Positions 1 to 10,858 of a stretch of DNA of 54,440 nt are shown piece after piece. The notes beneath the pieces were generated by a model that was not told the origin of the DNA, ran no database searches, and saw nothing but the letters and a program-made list of their open reading frames with translations. Numbering within the stretch: the first letter of the stretch is position 1; every line of letters starts with the position of its first letter. The position numbers were made by a program, and so were the translations under genes. Source of the stretch: Fennellomyces sp. T-0311 (taxonomy: Eukaryota; Mucoromycota; Mucoromycetes; Mucorales; Lichtheimiaceae); the NCBI GenBank assembly GCA_025266875.1, contig JALLLT010000092.1:1-54440 (forward strand). The letters run 5' to 3'.

Positions 1-298
1 TGGCAGTTAGACCGTAGCCAATAATAGAGAAAAGGTTTGAAAGAGGAGTTGTAAGATAATGTTTATTCTTTTAGTCTAAAGGGATATTTATATGTTTTCT
101 AATGCTAATAAAATACTACTGTGGCTTACTACGGCTTACTGCGCATGATGTGGATAATAGATTTGATGATAAGGATAATAACAAAAGAGAGTACAAAGAG
201 GTACTGCGGCATACCGCAGCGATCTGTGCAACAGCTAATACTGCGCGACAAGGAAGGATCATCCAAAAAGGAAACCAAAGGAAGTCCACCAGAAATGG
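1..298 (-). mobile_element. Solo LTR, TGTCGTAGCC family, minus orientation, cut by window start
   Basis: Read on the minus strand this matches the LTR copies at 40517-40834 and 43941-44255. It has a TATAAATATCCC promoter block followed by AATAAA about 25 nt later, the usual LTR promoter/polyadenylation pair. The last few bases of its 3' end (expected GTGACA) lie before base 1. It abuts a second, oppositely oriented LTR at 299. ORFs drawn through it are not genes. Confidence 0.6.
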
Positions 299-1350
299 TG
301 TCGTAGCCATTCTGGCGGGCTTCTTTGTATTTCTCTTTTTGGACAAGTCGTTCATGGTATCTCTTTGTTGCACAGCAACGCGCTGTTGCACGAATGTTAC
401 TCACAACGCGTTCTTCTCTTTTAGACCCCAGCATGACTCACACATATTCACCTTGCTGTCCATATTACTCATACCATACAGTGGAACCCCGCTTTTTGCA
501 CATGCGGGTTTACCCTCAAATTATGTGCAAAAAGCGGGGGTGTGCAAAAAGCGAGGTTGTTACACGAAGGGAAATATAATATCCGCTAGTTAGTGTCAGC
601 AAATAATATGTAGTAGAGCGCAAAATTGATGATAGTATATAAGCTCAAATAACTTAGCAAGCGTTCCTCCTTCTCTTATTCCTTTTATTTAACATACCAC
701 TAAAAGAAAAGCCTAGAATTGAGGAAAAACATAAAAAAACCATCATTTCATGCTTTTCTGAAAGAGAATGAGCCAACATATCAATTAAGATTATTAACGT
801 TATCAATTGGGCCCATATAGTTGGTCACAGAAGGCTGATATGATTGCTGGTGTCCTTAATATTTTGGATGATTTAGAGCACAGCGAGCTTATGGAGGAGC
901 TGAACAAAGTCTGTGATGATTTCCGTAAAAAGCATCAGATGCACCAATCAGCACTGAGTTTTTACATTTTTTCTGGAAAACTCTTAGAGCCGAGTTCGAA
1001 TCTCATAGCCCGCTATCAGATCTGAGCTATATAGGATAAGTGGGAAAAATGCACATCATGAATTTTGGTGTGCAAAGTGCAAAAAGCAGGGGATGTGCAA
1101 ATTTTCTTAAGTGAACAGCGGGTTTACCTGAGAATTATGTGCAAAAAGCGGGGGTGTGCAAAAAGCGGGGGTGCAAAAAGCAGGGTTCCACTGTAGTCAT
1201 TACATGCATTATTACAGATAATACTTTATTAGCTAGAATATATAAATATCCTCATAGACAAAAGAAATAAACGTTATCTATCTACTTCTCTCTCAAACCT
1301 CTTTTCTGTTATTGGCCACGGATCTATCTGCCAAAAAGTGACACGACACA
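299..1350 (+). mobile_element. Solo LTR, TGTCGTAGCC family, split by a pogo-like insertion
   Basis: The LTR starts TGTCGTAGCC at 299, is interrupted at 479-1193, and resumes to end near GTGACACGACACA at about 1350. The second part carries ATATAAATATCC followed by AATAAA. A homologous copy around 40835-41381 lacks the pogo insertion, and this copy lacks the Helitron that splits that one, so each gives the empty site of the other. A further scrap with LTR-like ends (GGCTACGACA, GTGACA) reaches 1373, 50 bp from tRNA-Asp. Confidence 0.55.
479..1193. mobile_element. Non-autonomous pogo-like Tc1/mariner element
   Basis: The termini are inverted repeats, CAGTGGAACCCCGCTTTTTG at the left and its near complement (ending GGGTTCCACTG) at the right, flanked by a TA duplication (477-478 and 1194-1195). 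The empty site with a single TA is present in the related LTR at about 41363. CAGTGGAACC termini with TA target sites are typical of pogo/Tigger elements. Short tandem blocks of TGCAAAAAGCGGGG sit inside both ends. An open frame of 72 codons at 807-1025 lies within it and may be a transposase scrap; I see no DDE motif. About 715 bp, so it depends on another element to move. Confidence 0.75.
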
Positions 1351-1423
1351 ATGGCTACGACAAAAAAGTGACATAATAAAAACAATAAGTCACTTTAACC
1401 TTTCTAAGGTACCCAAAAACCAA

Positions 1424-1495
1424 CTCTCGGACCGGAAATTGAACCCGGGTCTCCCGCGTGACAGGCGGGGATACTGACCACTATACTATCCGAGA
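1424..1495 (-). tRNA. tRNA-Asp (anticodon GTC)
   Basis: The minus strand folds as a full cloverleaf: acceptor TCTCGGA pairs with TCCGAGA (7 bp) plus discriminator G; the D arm contains TAGTATAGTGG; the anticodon stem CCCGC/GCGGG encloses CTGTCAC with anticodon GTC; the T arm is CCGGG-TTCAATT-TCCGG with one G-U pair. No intron. A CACTA terminus lies 56 bp upstream and LTR-like sequence 50 bp downstream. Confidence 0.95.
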
Positions 1496-1551
1496 GAGAT
1501 ATCTATCGAGTTTTCCGTCGTAAACACAACCTCTTTTACTACAGTATTATC

Positions 1552-2059
1552 CACTGCACTTAAAATAGTTTTTAGCCGGGCTAAAATTGGGCTCAAGGCC
1601 GACTTTGAGTGATTTTGAGCCAGATCAATGACTGCCTTTAAACCACCTCATTCTGCTCAAATGTGGACTTTGAACTAGCTAATTTTCTCAAATATAGTGT
1701 GGTATTCAAAGTACTAGCTAGTTAGTACTACCAGGTAAATGTATGACAGTACCTGAATAATACATTAGCAGCCTTCTGGCTTGACTAGATCTTCCAAGAA
1801 GTCTAGAAACATTGCTGTGTTGGCAATATAATATAGCATCCTCCTGACTATAGCTATTTGATTATAAGTTTTACCTCGAGCAATATAAATAGAAAGAACC
1901 ATTAATATAAGAAAGACATATTTGATTCTCACAGAACTTACTGTCTTTCTCGATCTATTCTCTCTTACCATATATGGTCTTTGAGTGATTTTGAACGTGG
2001 CTCAAACTATACATTCTCTTTTTTTATAAACATCTTATTAATCAAAACTAGTGTACTAT
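1552..2059 (-). mobile_element. Terminus of a third CACTA element (alpha), right-end type, inverted
   Basis: Starts CACTGCACTTAAAAT and continues with subterminal repeats built on CTTTGAGC/GCTCAAA. It matches the complement of the beta right end (40029-40297) better than the gamma left end: both have GGCTAAAATT, the CCAGATCAATGAC block, then ACATACATTCTC-like and ACTAGTGTACTATT blocks. So this is a right end in inverted orientation, and its body would lie to the right. A solo LTR (1698-1970) interrupts it and a Gypsy LTR cuts it at 2060. The outer end is 56 bp upstream of tRNA-Asp. Confidence 0.8.
1698..1970 (+). mobile_element. Solo LTR inside CACTA alpha terminus
   Basis: Begins TGTGGTATTC and ends TCTTACCA (TG...CA). 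Flanking 5-mers are TATAG and TATAT, a duplication with one mismatch. It contains ATATAAATAGAAAG, a TATA-like block. Removing it restores alignment to the other CACTA right ends. Confidence 0.65.
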
Positions 2060-2474
2060 TGAGATAAGAGTGAAGTAGCGAGTATTGAAAAGGGACAATA
2101 GAAGCCAATGAGACTCAGAAAACTATAGTTTATTGATGAAGAGTTTGCTCTATTTATATTAAATGCTTATCATGGATGAGACTTTCTATTACCGATGTTA
2201 TCCAAGGTCATATTATGATTATACCTGTATATCCATTACATATGCCATGTTGGGGTATTATTAAGAAACAAGTGATGTCTATCGTTATGGAGCCGGTCTA
2301 TAACGGATAATAATAAGCTAAGTGATAGCTGTTGACACACGTTCATGATAACGTCTATGACAACATGCTGAATATAGAAGATATGTCTGCATGAGTGAGT
2401 TTTACCAAAAAGGAAAGTGAGAGATAACTATTCCAAGATACTGATCAGTGATTATGTTCATGTTGGATACAACA
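2060..2474 (-). mobile_element. 3' LTR of the Ty3/Gypsy element
   Basis: On the minus strand a purine tract GGAAGGAGG (about 2478-2486) is followed after a few bases by TGTTGTATCCAACATG, the LTR start. The LTR has ATATAAATAGAG then AATAAA and ends CTTATCTCA at 2060. The same start and promoter block recur in the solo LTR at 39053-39410. It lies directly downstream of the Gypsy pol stop codon and interrupts the CACTA alpha terminus. Confidence 0.75.
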
Positions 2475-2597
2475 TTACCTCCTTCCAGATTGGATCAACT
2501 GGTAAGATAAGCTGATATAAAGTACTTGTGGTATAGGTGTAGTCTTGAAAAACTTAGTGAAAACCCAGTAGGAGAAAAGTGCTTGAGAAAAGACAAC

Positions 2598-2691
2598 CTA
2601 AGTATGTCTTCGTTTCATAGAACGAGTAGAGCGGCGTGTTGTATCAGCTGCTCGTTTGCATTTCTGCTGGTCGGGTTGACGACACTGCCAA
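2598..2691 (-). pseudogene. C-terminal tail of Gypsy pol, cut off by Helitron-1
   Basis: Joining minus-strand position 8575 to 2691 continues the chromodomain frame without a break: ...LIKKY joins to WQCRQPDQQ and then about 20 basic residues to a TAG at 2598-2600. Chromoviral integrases commonly continue with a Tyr-Trp after the chromodomain, which supports the join. The junction defines the Helitron-1 insertion site as A|T. Confidence 0.75.
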
Positions 2692-2825
2692 TCTATAATA
2701 TAATAGACAACTCCCGAAAACCCTCCAGAAATCTCCTTCCTTATTTGGAATACAGGCACCGTTTTTTTTATACCCTGGCTCTTTGTGTTGAAAGTCTTTC
2801 TAAGAATCCTTTAACTGCCTCTGCC

Positions 2826-5800
2826 ATGAGTGAAAACTTCCTTGAGAATACTGCTACCGAGAACCTGGAGCAGAATGTTGAAATCAGTATTGTGAGATCT
2901 ACTCATTGTTCCAATGTCTCAATGCTAATGTGAAAAAAAAGGATCAAAATCAAAACAATTTGGTTGGACTGATCGATGTAGGCATTCCTCAGGAAAACCG
3001 TGCTGGAAGGCCACGTATTCACCCTCTGGGACCTCATAACCAAGCTCAACGTGGTGGTCGTCCTCGCAGAGTGCCTCAACCACCTGCGGCATACCATAGT
3101 CAGCTTGCTGTCGCCGGTGTCACTGGAACCAATGTTGTCGATGACGAGGAATCGGCGAACTACTAACGACATGTTTTGCCAGTAATGGCAGCCGAGTGTG
3201 ATGCATGTGGTGCGCGTGTTTGGCCCTGGGAAAGTAGCCGCATAAGTGAAGAAACAGGGCGAGCATACCAAGTCTGCTGCAGCTATGGTATTGTCGACCT
3301 TCCTCCCATCCCTGCCCCACCTCAACCGCTACTTAACTTGCTGAATGATTCTGGCCCGATGAGGAATCAATTTTTTGATAACATTCGCAAGTACAACACC
3401 GTGTTTGCATTTGCGTCTTTGGGTGCTACGGTTGATCATAATTATACCAATGCTCACGGTGGCGCATATGCATTTCGCATCCAAGGCGGCGTATACCACC
3501 GAATTGGTCCATTGGTGCCTGAAGGAGACGCCCTTCCCAGTTTCGCGCAAATCTACATCTATGACACTGCTGAGCAGCAAGTTAATAGACGCGCTGATAT
3601 TTTTGGAAGTTAGTTGTGTTCAAACTTCGAACGAGAATTGAGAATTGAGTTTCCTGACTTCTCTTTAAGATTTAGACCGTCCAACCATTCTTCTGTTGCA
3701 AGGCATGATGGATAACGTGAATCCTCATGTCCAAACATTCCGAACAGCTGCAGAACGCTTTCGTGAGGAACCCGGTGTGAATTTGACGATCCAGATTTCC
3801 GGTGATTTGCGTCGTGGTCGCCAATACGCTGCACCTACTGCCGATGAGATCGCCGTATTGATAGTTGACGATCGTGGTGATGGTCCAGGCACCCGTGATG
3901 TTGTACTGTTTCCCAGAACTGGAGAGATAACACACATCACTGATACCAACAGCCTGTATGATCCGCTTCATTATGTTCTTATGTTTCCTCGCGGTGAGAC
4001 AGGCTGGATGGAAGGTATCCATTATCGGAACGGGCATCGACAGGATCGTAACAACACCGATGAGCCCCGCCATGGCCGCCAAAACACTGTTTCTGTTCGA
4101 GAGTACTACGGATATCGTATCCACGAGAGAGGCAGGTCCCTGCTGCATCTTTACGGACGTCTCTGGCATCAGTACATTGTTGACATGTACGCCAAGATTG
4201 AACATCGCCGTATGTACTACTATCGCTCGAACCAACGTCAACTACATGTCGATTTGTATAGCGGAATGGCCGACGCCCTTCGACAGGATACCGGCAATGA
4301 CAACCAGGAATTTGCAAGAAATCTTGGTCGCCGTGTCATCCTTCCTTCATCCCACACCGGAAGTCCTCGGTGCGTATAACGCTAAATTTTGCAATACCGT
4401 AAATTTCTTTTGTCTGATACTTCTTTATGAATTCACCTTAGGTATATGCAGCAACTGTATCAGGATGCAATGGCGATTGTTAGACATTACGGTAAACCGG
4501 ACCTATTCATCACCGTTACTTGCAATTCCGAGTGGCCCGAGATAAGACAAGCATTAGCACCAAACGGCCAAGCTCCATCTGATCGCCCAGATCTAATTGC
4601 TCGCGTCTTTTCTCAGAAAATCAAGACAATCATGGTCGACTTAAAGGACAGTAATGTTCTCGGACGTGTTGTTGCTTGGGTGCAAGTCATCGAATTTCAA
4701 AAGCGAGGCCTTCCTCATGCACACATTGTCTTGATTTTGGATGAAGCCTCAAAGATTCGAACGCCTGAAGATGTTGATAACATTGTCTCTGCGGAAGTCC
4801 CTGATCGAGATACCCATCCACAGGCATATGACACGGTTACCAGACATATGATTCATACTCCCTGTGGCGATCCGAACACTCACCGTTATCGTCAGTGCAT
4901 CGTGAACCACTCTTGCAGCAAAAGGTTCCCAAAGCCAGCCGCCGCCGAAACGCGCTTCGATGAGAATGGAAATCTCACTTACCGACGTCGCAATCTACGT
5001 GAATTTCCAAAAATTGTCCAGGGCAGGGAGTACAGCATTAATGATACTTGGGTGGTTCCTCATAATCTCTACCTGGCCACTAAGTATAATGCTCACATCA
5101 ATGTCGAGATCTGTGCCAGTTTCCAGAGCAGTGAAGTACCTGTACAAGTATGTGTATAAAGGATCTGATCGTGCTGAGGTTACCATTGGTGGCAGACGAC
5201 CGCAAGATGCTGCGCCGGCAAACGATGTTGAGGATGAAGATAATGACGAGATACGCACATTCCTCAATGTTCGTTACATATCAGCTGCCGAAAGTTGCTG
5301 GCGGATTTTCAAGTACGACCTGCAATCACATTTTCCTTCCGTGGTTCGACTTGATGTACACTTACCATCTGAAGAGCCGGTATACTTCGCTGACAATTCT
5401 GACGCTGCTGCTCTTATGCGCGCTGCTAACAACCGACGTACTACCCTCACGCAATGGTTTGCTCTCAATCGCCGCGACCAAGATGCACGCCAATATCTTT
5501 ATGCTGACATCACCTCGGCATATCGATATAATCGACAAACAGGATGGGTGCGTCGTCAGCGAGGGCACAACCGCGGCACACCACCTATTTCTCGGATGTA
5601 CTTTGTTCAGCCCAATGACATCGAGAAATACAGTTTACGGGTACTGCTGCTACACGTCCCTGGCGCAACTAGCTTTGAGGATCTCAGAGCATACCAAGAT
5701 ACTGTGCATCCAACCTTCCGACTTGCTGCTCTTGCCCGCGGTCTGCTCCAAGACGACCATGAGTGGGACAATTGTTTGGCGGAAGCAGTGGATACGAATC

Positions 5801-7713
5801 CCTCAGCTGCAAGTCTTCGTGAGCTGTTTGCAGTGATTCTTTGCTTCTGTTCGGCTCCGTCCCCTGGCCAGTTATGGAATCGGTACGTTGACCATTTTGC
5901 TGCTGATTCCCTTCATGCCCGTGAGCGGCAGCTTCTGCAACAAGGTGAACGGGAACCGATCCAGTTGACAGATGATGATGTTGCTGTTGCAAGAGAGCGC
6001 GCGTTACAATCGCTGGCGGCATTGCTTCCTCAGTACAGACGTTCACTGGCTGAATTTCCCGATATGCCCCAGCCAACTCTGCAACTGAATGCACCACAAC
6101 ATGCTTACGAACGGCTTCTGGAGCAAGAAACGCGATATAATCGGGTGCAACTCCGGGGCCACGTGGCAAATGCAGAACTCGACTTCAACGATGGGCAACG
6201 AGAAGCTTACCAGCAAATAGTCAATGCCATTGATGCTGACGCAATACCAGACCAAGGCCACGTGTTCTTTCTTGATGGATTTGGTGAACAGGAAAGACCT
6301 TCGTGTATAATGCGCTCTTGGCACGTGTGCGATCAGAAGGTGGCATTGCACTTCCTGTTGCTTCTTCAGGTATTGCGGCCACATTGTTAAGAGGAGGAGT
6401 TACTGCACACAGTCGTTTCGGTATACCTCTGGATTTACGCCAGGATACTGTCTGCACCATCCGAATGCAAAGTCCTCAAGCGCGGATCCTTCGTGAAGCA
6501 CGTCTCATTATTTGGGATGAGGCACCAATGACCCATCGTTTTGCTTTTGAAACAGTTAGCCGTCTTTTACAAGACATTATGGGCGCTGTAGATCCACGGT
6601 ATGCGACGATTCCTTTCGGTGGCAAGGTCATTGTCATTGGTGGTGACTTTCGGCAGACCTTGCCAATTATCACTCATGGCTCCACGGATGACGTTCTCGA
6701 TGCATGTTTGACGAATTCGGAACTTTTTCGCCATTTCCGAATCGTTCATTTGACCGAAAACATGCGTGTTCAGCAAAGTGCCGATCCTGAAGTCTCACGC
6801 AGACTGCAGCAGTTTGCTGAATATCTACTTCGTGTCGGTAACGGACAAGAACAAGGGCCGTCTGTTCCTAACTCGGACGCCGTTCAAATAACTCTGCCGG
6901 CAGAGTCATGCCATTGTACATCCAGCCTCGACGATGTTATCACTACGGCATATCCTGAACTGGATGAACGATACCGCAACCGCGATTACATGACCAGCTG
7001 TGCAATCTTGGCACCTTACAACGACGATGTTCGCGCATTAAATGCTGCAGCTCATGAGCGCTTCCCAGGCGTTGAGAACGTGTATCTTTCAAATGATACT
7101 ATCGTTGACTCAGATGCGTTCTCCGCCACTCACCCTCCAGAATACCTTAACACCATCAGTCTGTCAAACTACCCACCCCATCGGCTCGCACTGAAACGCC
7201 ATCAGCCCATAATGCTACTTCGCAATATCAATCCACAGAAGGGGCTTTGCAATGGCACACGGTAATTTGTCGTAACTTTTTGCCACACGTTCTGGAAGCA
7301 GAAATTGCGATTGGCGATTTTGCCGGTAGGTTAGCCCAATTCAGGTAAGTGCTTCCCTTTAATTTTACATTTTACATAGGCGAAATTGTGTACATTCCAC
7401 GGATTAGTCTGTATTCAAAAGATGGTGACCTTCCTTTTACACTATGTCGTCGTCAGTTTCCAGTTGTACCTGGTTTGCCATGACAATTAATAAGTCGCAA
7501 GGGCAAACGCTGAATCGTGCTGTGCTGTGTCTTTTCAAACCAGCCTTTGCTCACGGGCAACTATATGTTGCTTTATCACGAGTTCGTACGCCTCAGTCAC
7601 TTTCCATTTGTCTCTTGCCCCCATCACCGCAGAGCACACAGCAACCAGAAACATACAGATCGACGAACATTGTCCATCGTCAAGCATTAATAGCAATGCA
7701 AAGAAACCAATAA
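2826..7713 (+). pseudogene. Helitron RepHel protein (HUH endonuclease + PIF1-like helicase), broken
   Basis: The encoded protein would nick and unwind DNA for rolling-circle transposition. Order seen: basic N-terminus with GRPR motifs (2906-3110); Cys-rich Helitron-like N domain with CDACGARVW and a later CC pair (3181-3608); intron 3609-3675; RPTILLLQGMMDNVNPHVQTF region; intron 4370-4441; Rep domain with FQKRGLPHAHI (HUH) near 4700 and KYLYKYVYKG (paired tyrosines) near 5140; helicase with LIIWDEAPM and GDFRQTLP (6500-6670) and INKSQGQT near 7490. It lacks a C-terminal endonuclease. Lesions: a one-base insertion near 5120, a one-base deletion inside Walker A near 6285 (GFGGTGKT destroyed), and further frame breaks near 7265-7460. 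The exact start is uncertain: ATG 2826 gives a short first exon. Confidence 0.8.
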
Positions 7714-7829
7714 AATGGCCAAACTTTTTAGAGCCATAAATACCTGAGCGTCAATCTAAATTCTTTACTTATGAATCTCTCCTTCCTCCCATTGTCAATT
7801 ATCGCCAATAACGGGTACTGCTTCCAGCA

Positions 7830-8254
7830 ATGCGTTCAGCATCATTCCAAAATGCAAATGGAAGGTTTGTATTTCCTAAATATGTAAAGCAATGAGCTAA
7901 TTTATTTTCTGATCATAGAATGAATGAATCTGGACGTATGCTACCTCAACATAGACGCGGAATAATCATGCTACAATGGATAGTTATGTAAGTTTTTTTT
8001 TACTGTAAATATCAGTGACTCAATAGGTAATGACCACATTTTTTACAGGCGTCCTGTTATTTTCCGCTTACGCTTGCCGATGCAAAAGAGGTAGTGGAGC
8101 TGTCACAGCATGGTCTGGAGGGTATATGTATCTGAGCCGTCTGTACTCCATCCAAGGTGACTATGTTCAGGTGCTACTCGCCCTCCAGACCGGGTGGAAA
8201 AAACTAGCAGAAGATCCACGGTGCGAAGAATCGGTGTATCGTACTCCTGTATAA
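7830..8254 (+). CDS. Possible small spliced gene inside Helitron-1 (unknown)
   Basis: Not recognised. From ATG 7830 a frame of about 80 codons can be read if three introns are removed: GTTTGT...CATAG (about 7866-7918), GTAAGT...TTACAG (7987-8048) and a less certain GTAGTG...CAAG (about 8091-8155), ending TAA 8252-8254. The second intron is the best supported. It sits between the RepHel gene and the 3' hairpins, where Helitrons often carry captured gene pieces. It could equally be untranslated leader or chance. No domain or signal peptide seen. Confidence 0.3.
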
Positions 8255-8320
8255 TAAATTTCAAAAACTTATTTCAGCGAGTGTTTGTATCTAAGCGATA
8301 ATATAATATAGATCATATGC

Positions 8321-8366
8321 TTAGTGTTAGGGTTAGTGTTAGGGTTTAGTGTTAGGGTTTAGGGTA
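8321..8366 (+). repeat. Degenerate telomere-like repeats
   Basis: Alternating TTAGTG and TTAGGG/TTTAGGG units just upstream of the Helitron-1 hairpins. Similar TTTAGGG scraps occur at the Helentron 3' end (26063-26180). Too short and mixed to be a chromosome end. Confidence 0.5.
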
Positions 8367-8388
8367 CAAGTGTAATATAGTATTTAAG

Positions 8389-8479
8389 ATGGCCGAGTCG
8401 GCTCACCGTTGAATGACCCGAAGCGCAGCGAAGGGGCTCATTCAGTCGAGCAACGCGAGACAGGTGACGACTCGGCCAT
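8389..8479 (+). repeat. Branched hairpin A (Helitron 3' structure, first copy)
   Basis: Outer stem ATGGCCGAGTCG pairs perfectly with CGACTCGGCCAT (12 bp), then TCACC with GGTGA. Inside are two arms: TGAATGA/TCATTCA closing a CCC...GGG hairpin with loop GAAGCGCAGCGAAG, and a short TCG/CGA arm. The structure is a three-way junction. Confidence 0.8.
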
Positions 8480-8491
8480 AAGGTTTAGATG

Positions 8492-8574
8492 ACGAGCCGG
8501 CTCACCGTTGAATGACCCGAAGCGCAGCGAAGGGGATCATTCAGTCGAGCGTAGCGAGATAGGTGACGTGCTCG
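8492..8574 (+). repeat. Branched hairpin B (Helitron-1 3' terminus)
   Basis: Outer stem ACGAGC/GCTCGT (last T is target DNA), then TCACC/GGTGA, arm TGAATGA/TCATTCA with the same CCGAAGCGCAGCGAAGGGG loop, and the short TCG/CGA arm. The outer stem differs in sequence from hairpin A yet remains paired. It ends directly at the Gypsy frame. Confidence 0.8.
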
Positions 8575-10007
8575 TATTTCTTAATTAGCATATGGTCATT
8601 GAAGTGCTCTGGAGGTTCCCATATATCATCCTTGGCTGTGTAGCCTTTCCAGTGAACCTGGTACTTGTAATTACTATTTCGACCCTCATGATCCACAATA
8701 CTTTTAATCTCGTAAAAGTCTTCACCAGATGTGACAGTGTCTTGTGAGATCAGTTTGATGTGGGAAGGTGGAATATCCCGCGCCAACAGCGCCCCTGCCT
8801 CGTTAGTGAGAACATAAGGTCTGCTTTTTCCAGATCGTTTGCCATGCACAGTGTAAGGACCTTCATAACGGGCATCCATCTTGGACTTTCGGTTAACATT
8901 CATAATCATGACCTTACTACAAACTAGAAATTCAGGAAGAATGCGATTGTTCTTGTTGAACTTCTCATCTTGAGCATCGTGTAGGGCTTTGACGCGCTCA
9001 GCTATGGCCGGTATTACTACCTTCTCCATCTCTTCCAATCTACGATCAGAAGTGCGAGCAGCTTTCATGTCTCTAGAGTCGGTTCCGGTATAATCTTGCC
9101 AAAAGTTCGGCTGTCTTGCAAACATTAGTGAGAATGGTCAGGATCTGTGCAGCTTGGCATGCTTGCTGTTGATGCTCAGTTGTGCACTGGAAAGGAACAG
9201 GTCCCAATCCATCTTTCTCCCTTGCAACCTCTTGACGATTACAGACTTTGTCGTGTGCACCCATTTCTCGGCAACCCCATTTGTGCGAGGATGATATGGT
9301 GTGACCAAACGACGATCGATTCTGGAGTGTTTGACCACCAGACACACAAGTTCATTCACAAACTCGGTACCATTGTCCGATTGCAGGACTTTAGGCCATC
9401 CAACAAGGTTGAATACGTCGACGAGTTGTTTTGCAATGATCAGTGTCGATTTATCTGGAATTGCATGCAGAATGCAGAAACGTGAGAAGATATCGACCAT
9501 TACGAGTATGTAGTTGTTACTCTGTGACGTTGTCATGGACATTTCAGCTAGGTCTATTGCCCAGTGATCTCCAACGTTGTCAGCAGTAATACGTCGCAAA
9601 GGTGAGTATTCGTGTTTGCCAATATTGAACATTTGACATTCAGGGCATTTGGCTACCGTGTTGAGTGCATCTTGCTTGATGTTTTTCCAGTGAAAACCTT
9701 GGCTATGCAACTCGTGTACGATGGCGTCAGTACCAAAGTGTCCATTGAGATGTGCTTGTAGCAGTAAGTTACTACGTGCTTCCTCCGGTGGAGTGATATA
9801 GTCGACAATGTCAGCAGCGCGTTGAGCATGAGTAGAGTTGGAAGAAGAAGTACTGAAATTCTTTGTTTTCCGTGAAGAGATGAGATCACCCAAATAAGGA
9901 GAACGCGTATGATCATGCTGATTATCTGGATTATTATCTCCTTCCAGCGCGTTTGACGGGAAGAGATGGCTAAGAGCATCTGGCAGAATATTGCGAATGC
10001 CAGGTAT
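8575..10007 (-). pseudogene. Ty3/Gypsy pol: RNase H end, integrase, chromodomain
   Basis: Order on the minus strand: end of RNase H (PGIRNILPDAL), zinc-binding HHCC domain (HLNGH ... CPEC), integrase core with catalytic residues in WAIDLAE, QSDNGTEF and PRTNGVAEKW (DD35E spacing), and a chromodomain (YEIKSIVDHEG ... YQVHWKGY ... IWEPPEHF). Integrase inserts the cDNA copy and the chromodomain guides it to chromatin marks. One in-frame TGA at 9138-9140 sits where PFSLMFARQ-type motifs begin and is explained by CGA to TGA. Reverse transcriptase and gag are missing because CACTA2 cuts the element at 10008. The tail continues at 2598-2691 beyond Helitron-1. Confidence 0.88.
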
Positions 10008-10059
10008 CACTGCGCACCAGGTGAGGAATCCTCTACTAGAAAGGTAGGGGATTCTTAAG

Positions 10060-10798
10060 AATCTTTTGTTGGGGGATAAGACGCAGCTCGTACCCCCGGT
10101 TTCCAGAGTGAAAGCTGCATGGAGAACTGCATAATTGCTTGAAAAAGATAGATGCGGTAACCTTCTGCATGTTTCTGCACCAGCATGCAGAGTGCTGTAT
10201 AAGCAATTTGTAATTTTTGTGAACGATCAGAAATGGTGATGATGATGCAGCAATGTTGAATTGGAATGGAGGAGAAGCCTTTAACAAGCGGTGTTGAGTT
10301 TATAAAGGGTAGTCAATATTTCAGTAGCATGAGAAACTTTGAAACTGGTACCTTATATCCGCAATCTGACACACATGGTGCATCAGCAAGAAAAAAGGAA
10401 GTTGGATGCGTTGTAGTATAGCGTCACGCATTGTACAAAAAGAAGTATACATGACTCTAGCACATCGTGGTATTGTGCTATTGAAATAGTGACCCGTGTT
10501 CCTGTACACTTTACATATATAGAAGAGCCTAATAAAGCCAAGACAGCAAAATGCACGGTTCACGTTGCACATGACGGTCCATAACAAATTAGTAACCAAT
10601 TGTAATGCAATGCTGCCAAGGCAAACACTGCTGTGCTGAGACTTAGTCGCTATGATGGTGCCAAGACAGATCGATATGATCTTGCCAAGGTAAACGGCCA
10701 TGGTGATGTAGGAACGGTGTAATGGTGCTGCCAAGACGAATAACCAATGTGGCAAAGCATAATGGGATATTTTTTATTATTCGTGCATTGACGAAGAC
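10060..10798. other. CACTA2 5' leader without a recognised gene
   Basis: Several open frames occur but none shows a domain, good codon pattern or homologous frame in the other CACTA copies. I see only subterminal DNA leading to the TATA box at 10799. Confidence 0.4.
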
Positions 10799-10806
10799 TA
10801 TATAAG
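10799..10806 (+). promoter_or_regulatory. TATA box of the CACTA2 transposase gene
   Basis: TATATAAG lies 52 bp before the ATG at 10859, a suitable distance for transcription starting about 30 bp downstream of the box. Confidence 0.55.
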
Positions 10807-10858
10807 AAGAATGCTCGAGCAGTAGGTATGGTATCAAATCATACTTACCATTTCTAAA

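Larger units (their letters stand above)
2692..8574 (+). mobile_element. Helitron-1 (rolling-circle transposon), decayed autonomous type
   Basis: The 5' end TCTATAATATAATAGAC is shared with Helitron-2 (41382). The 3' end is the branched hairpin finishing GTGCTCG at 8574. Removing 2692-8574 rejoins a Gypsy chromodomain frame exactly between A2691 and T8575, the A|T target of Helitrons. The element carries one RepHel gene, a possible small spliced gene (7830-8254), telomere-like repeats and two tandem copies of the 3' hairpin. The end CTCG differs from the canonical CTRR. Confidence 0.85.

Noticed and set aside
2526..2933. A 135-residue plus-strand protein
   Set aside because: It runs antisense through the Gypsy tail and across the Helitron-1 5' junction, so it is a chance ORF.
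8321..8366. A true telomere or chromosome end
   Set aside because: The units are mixed, only about 45 bp, and lie inside a Helitron.
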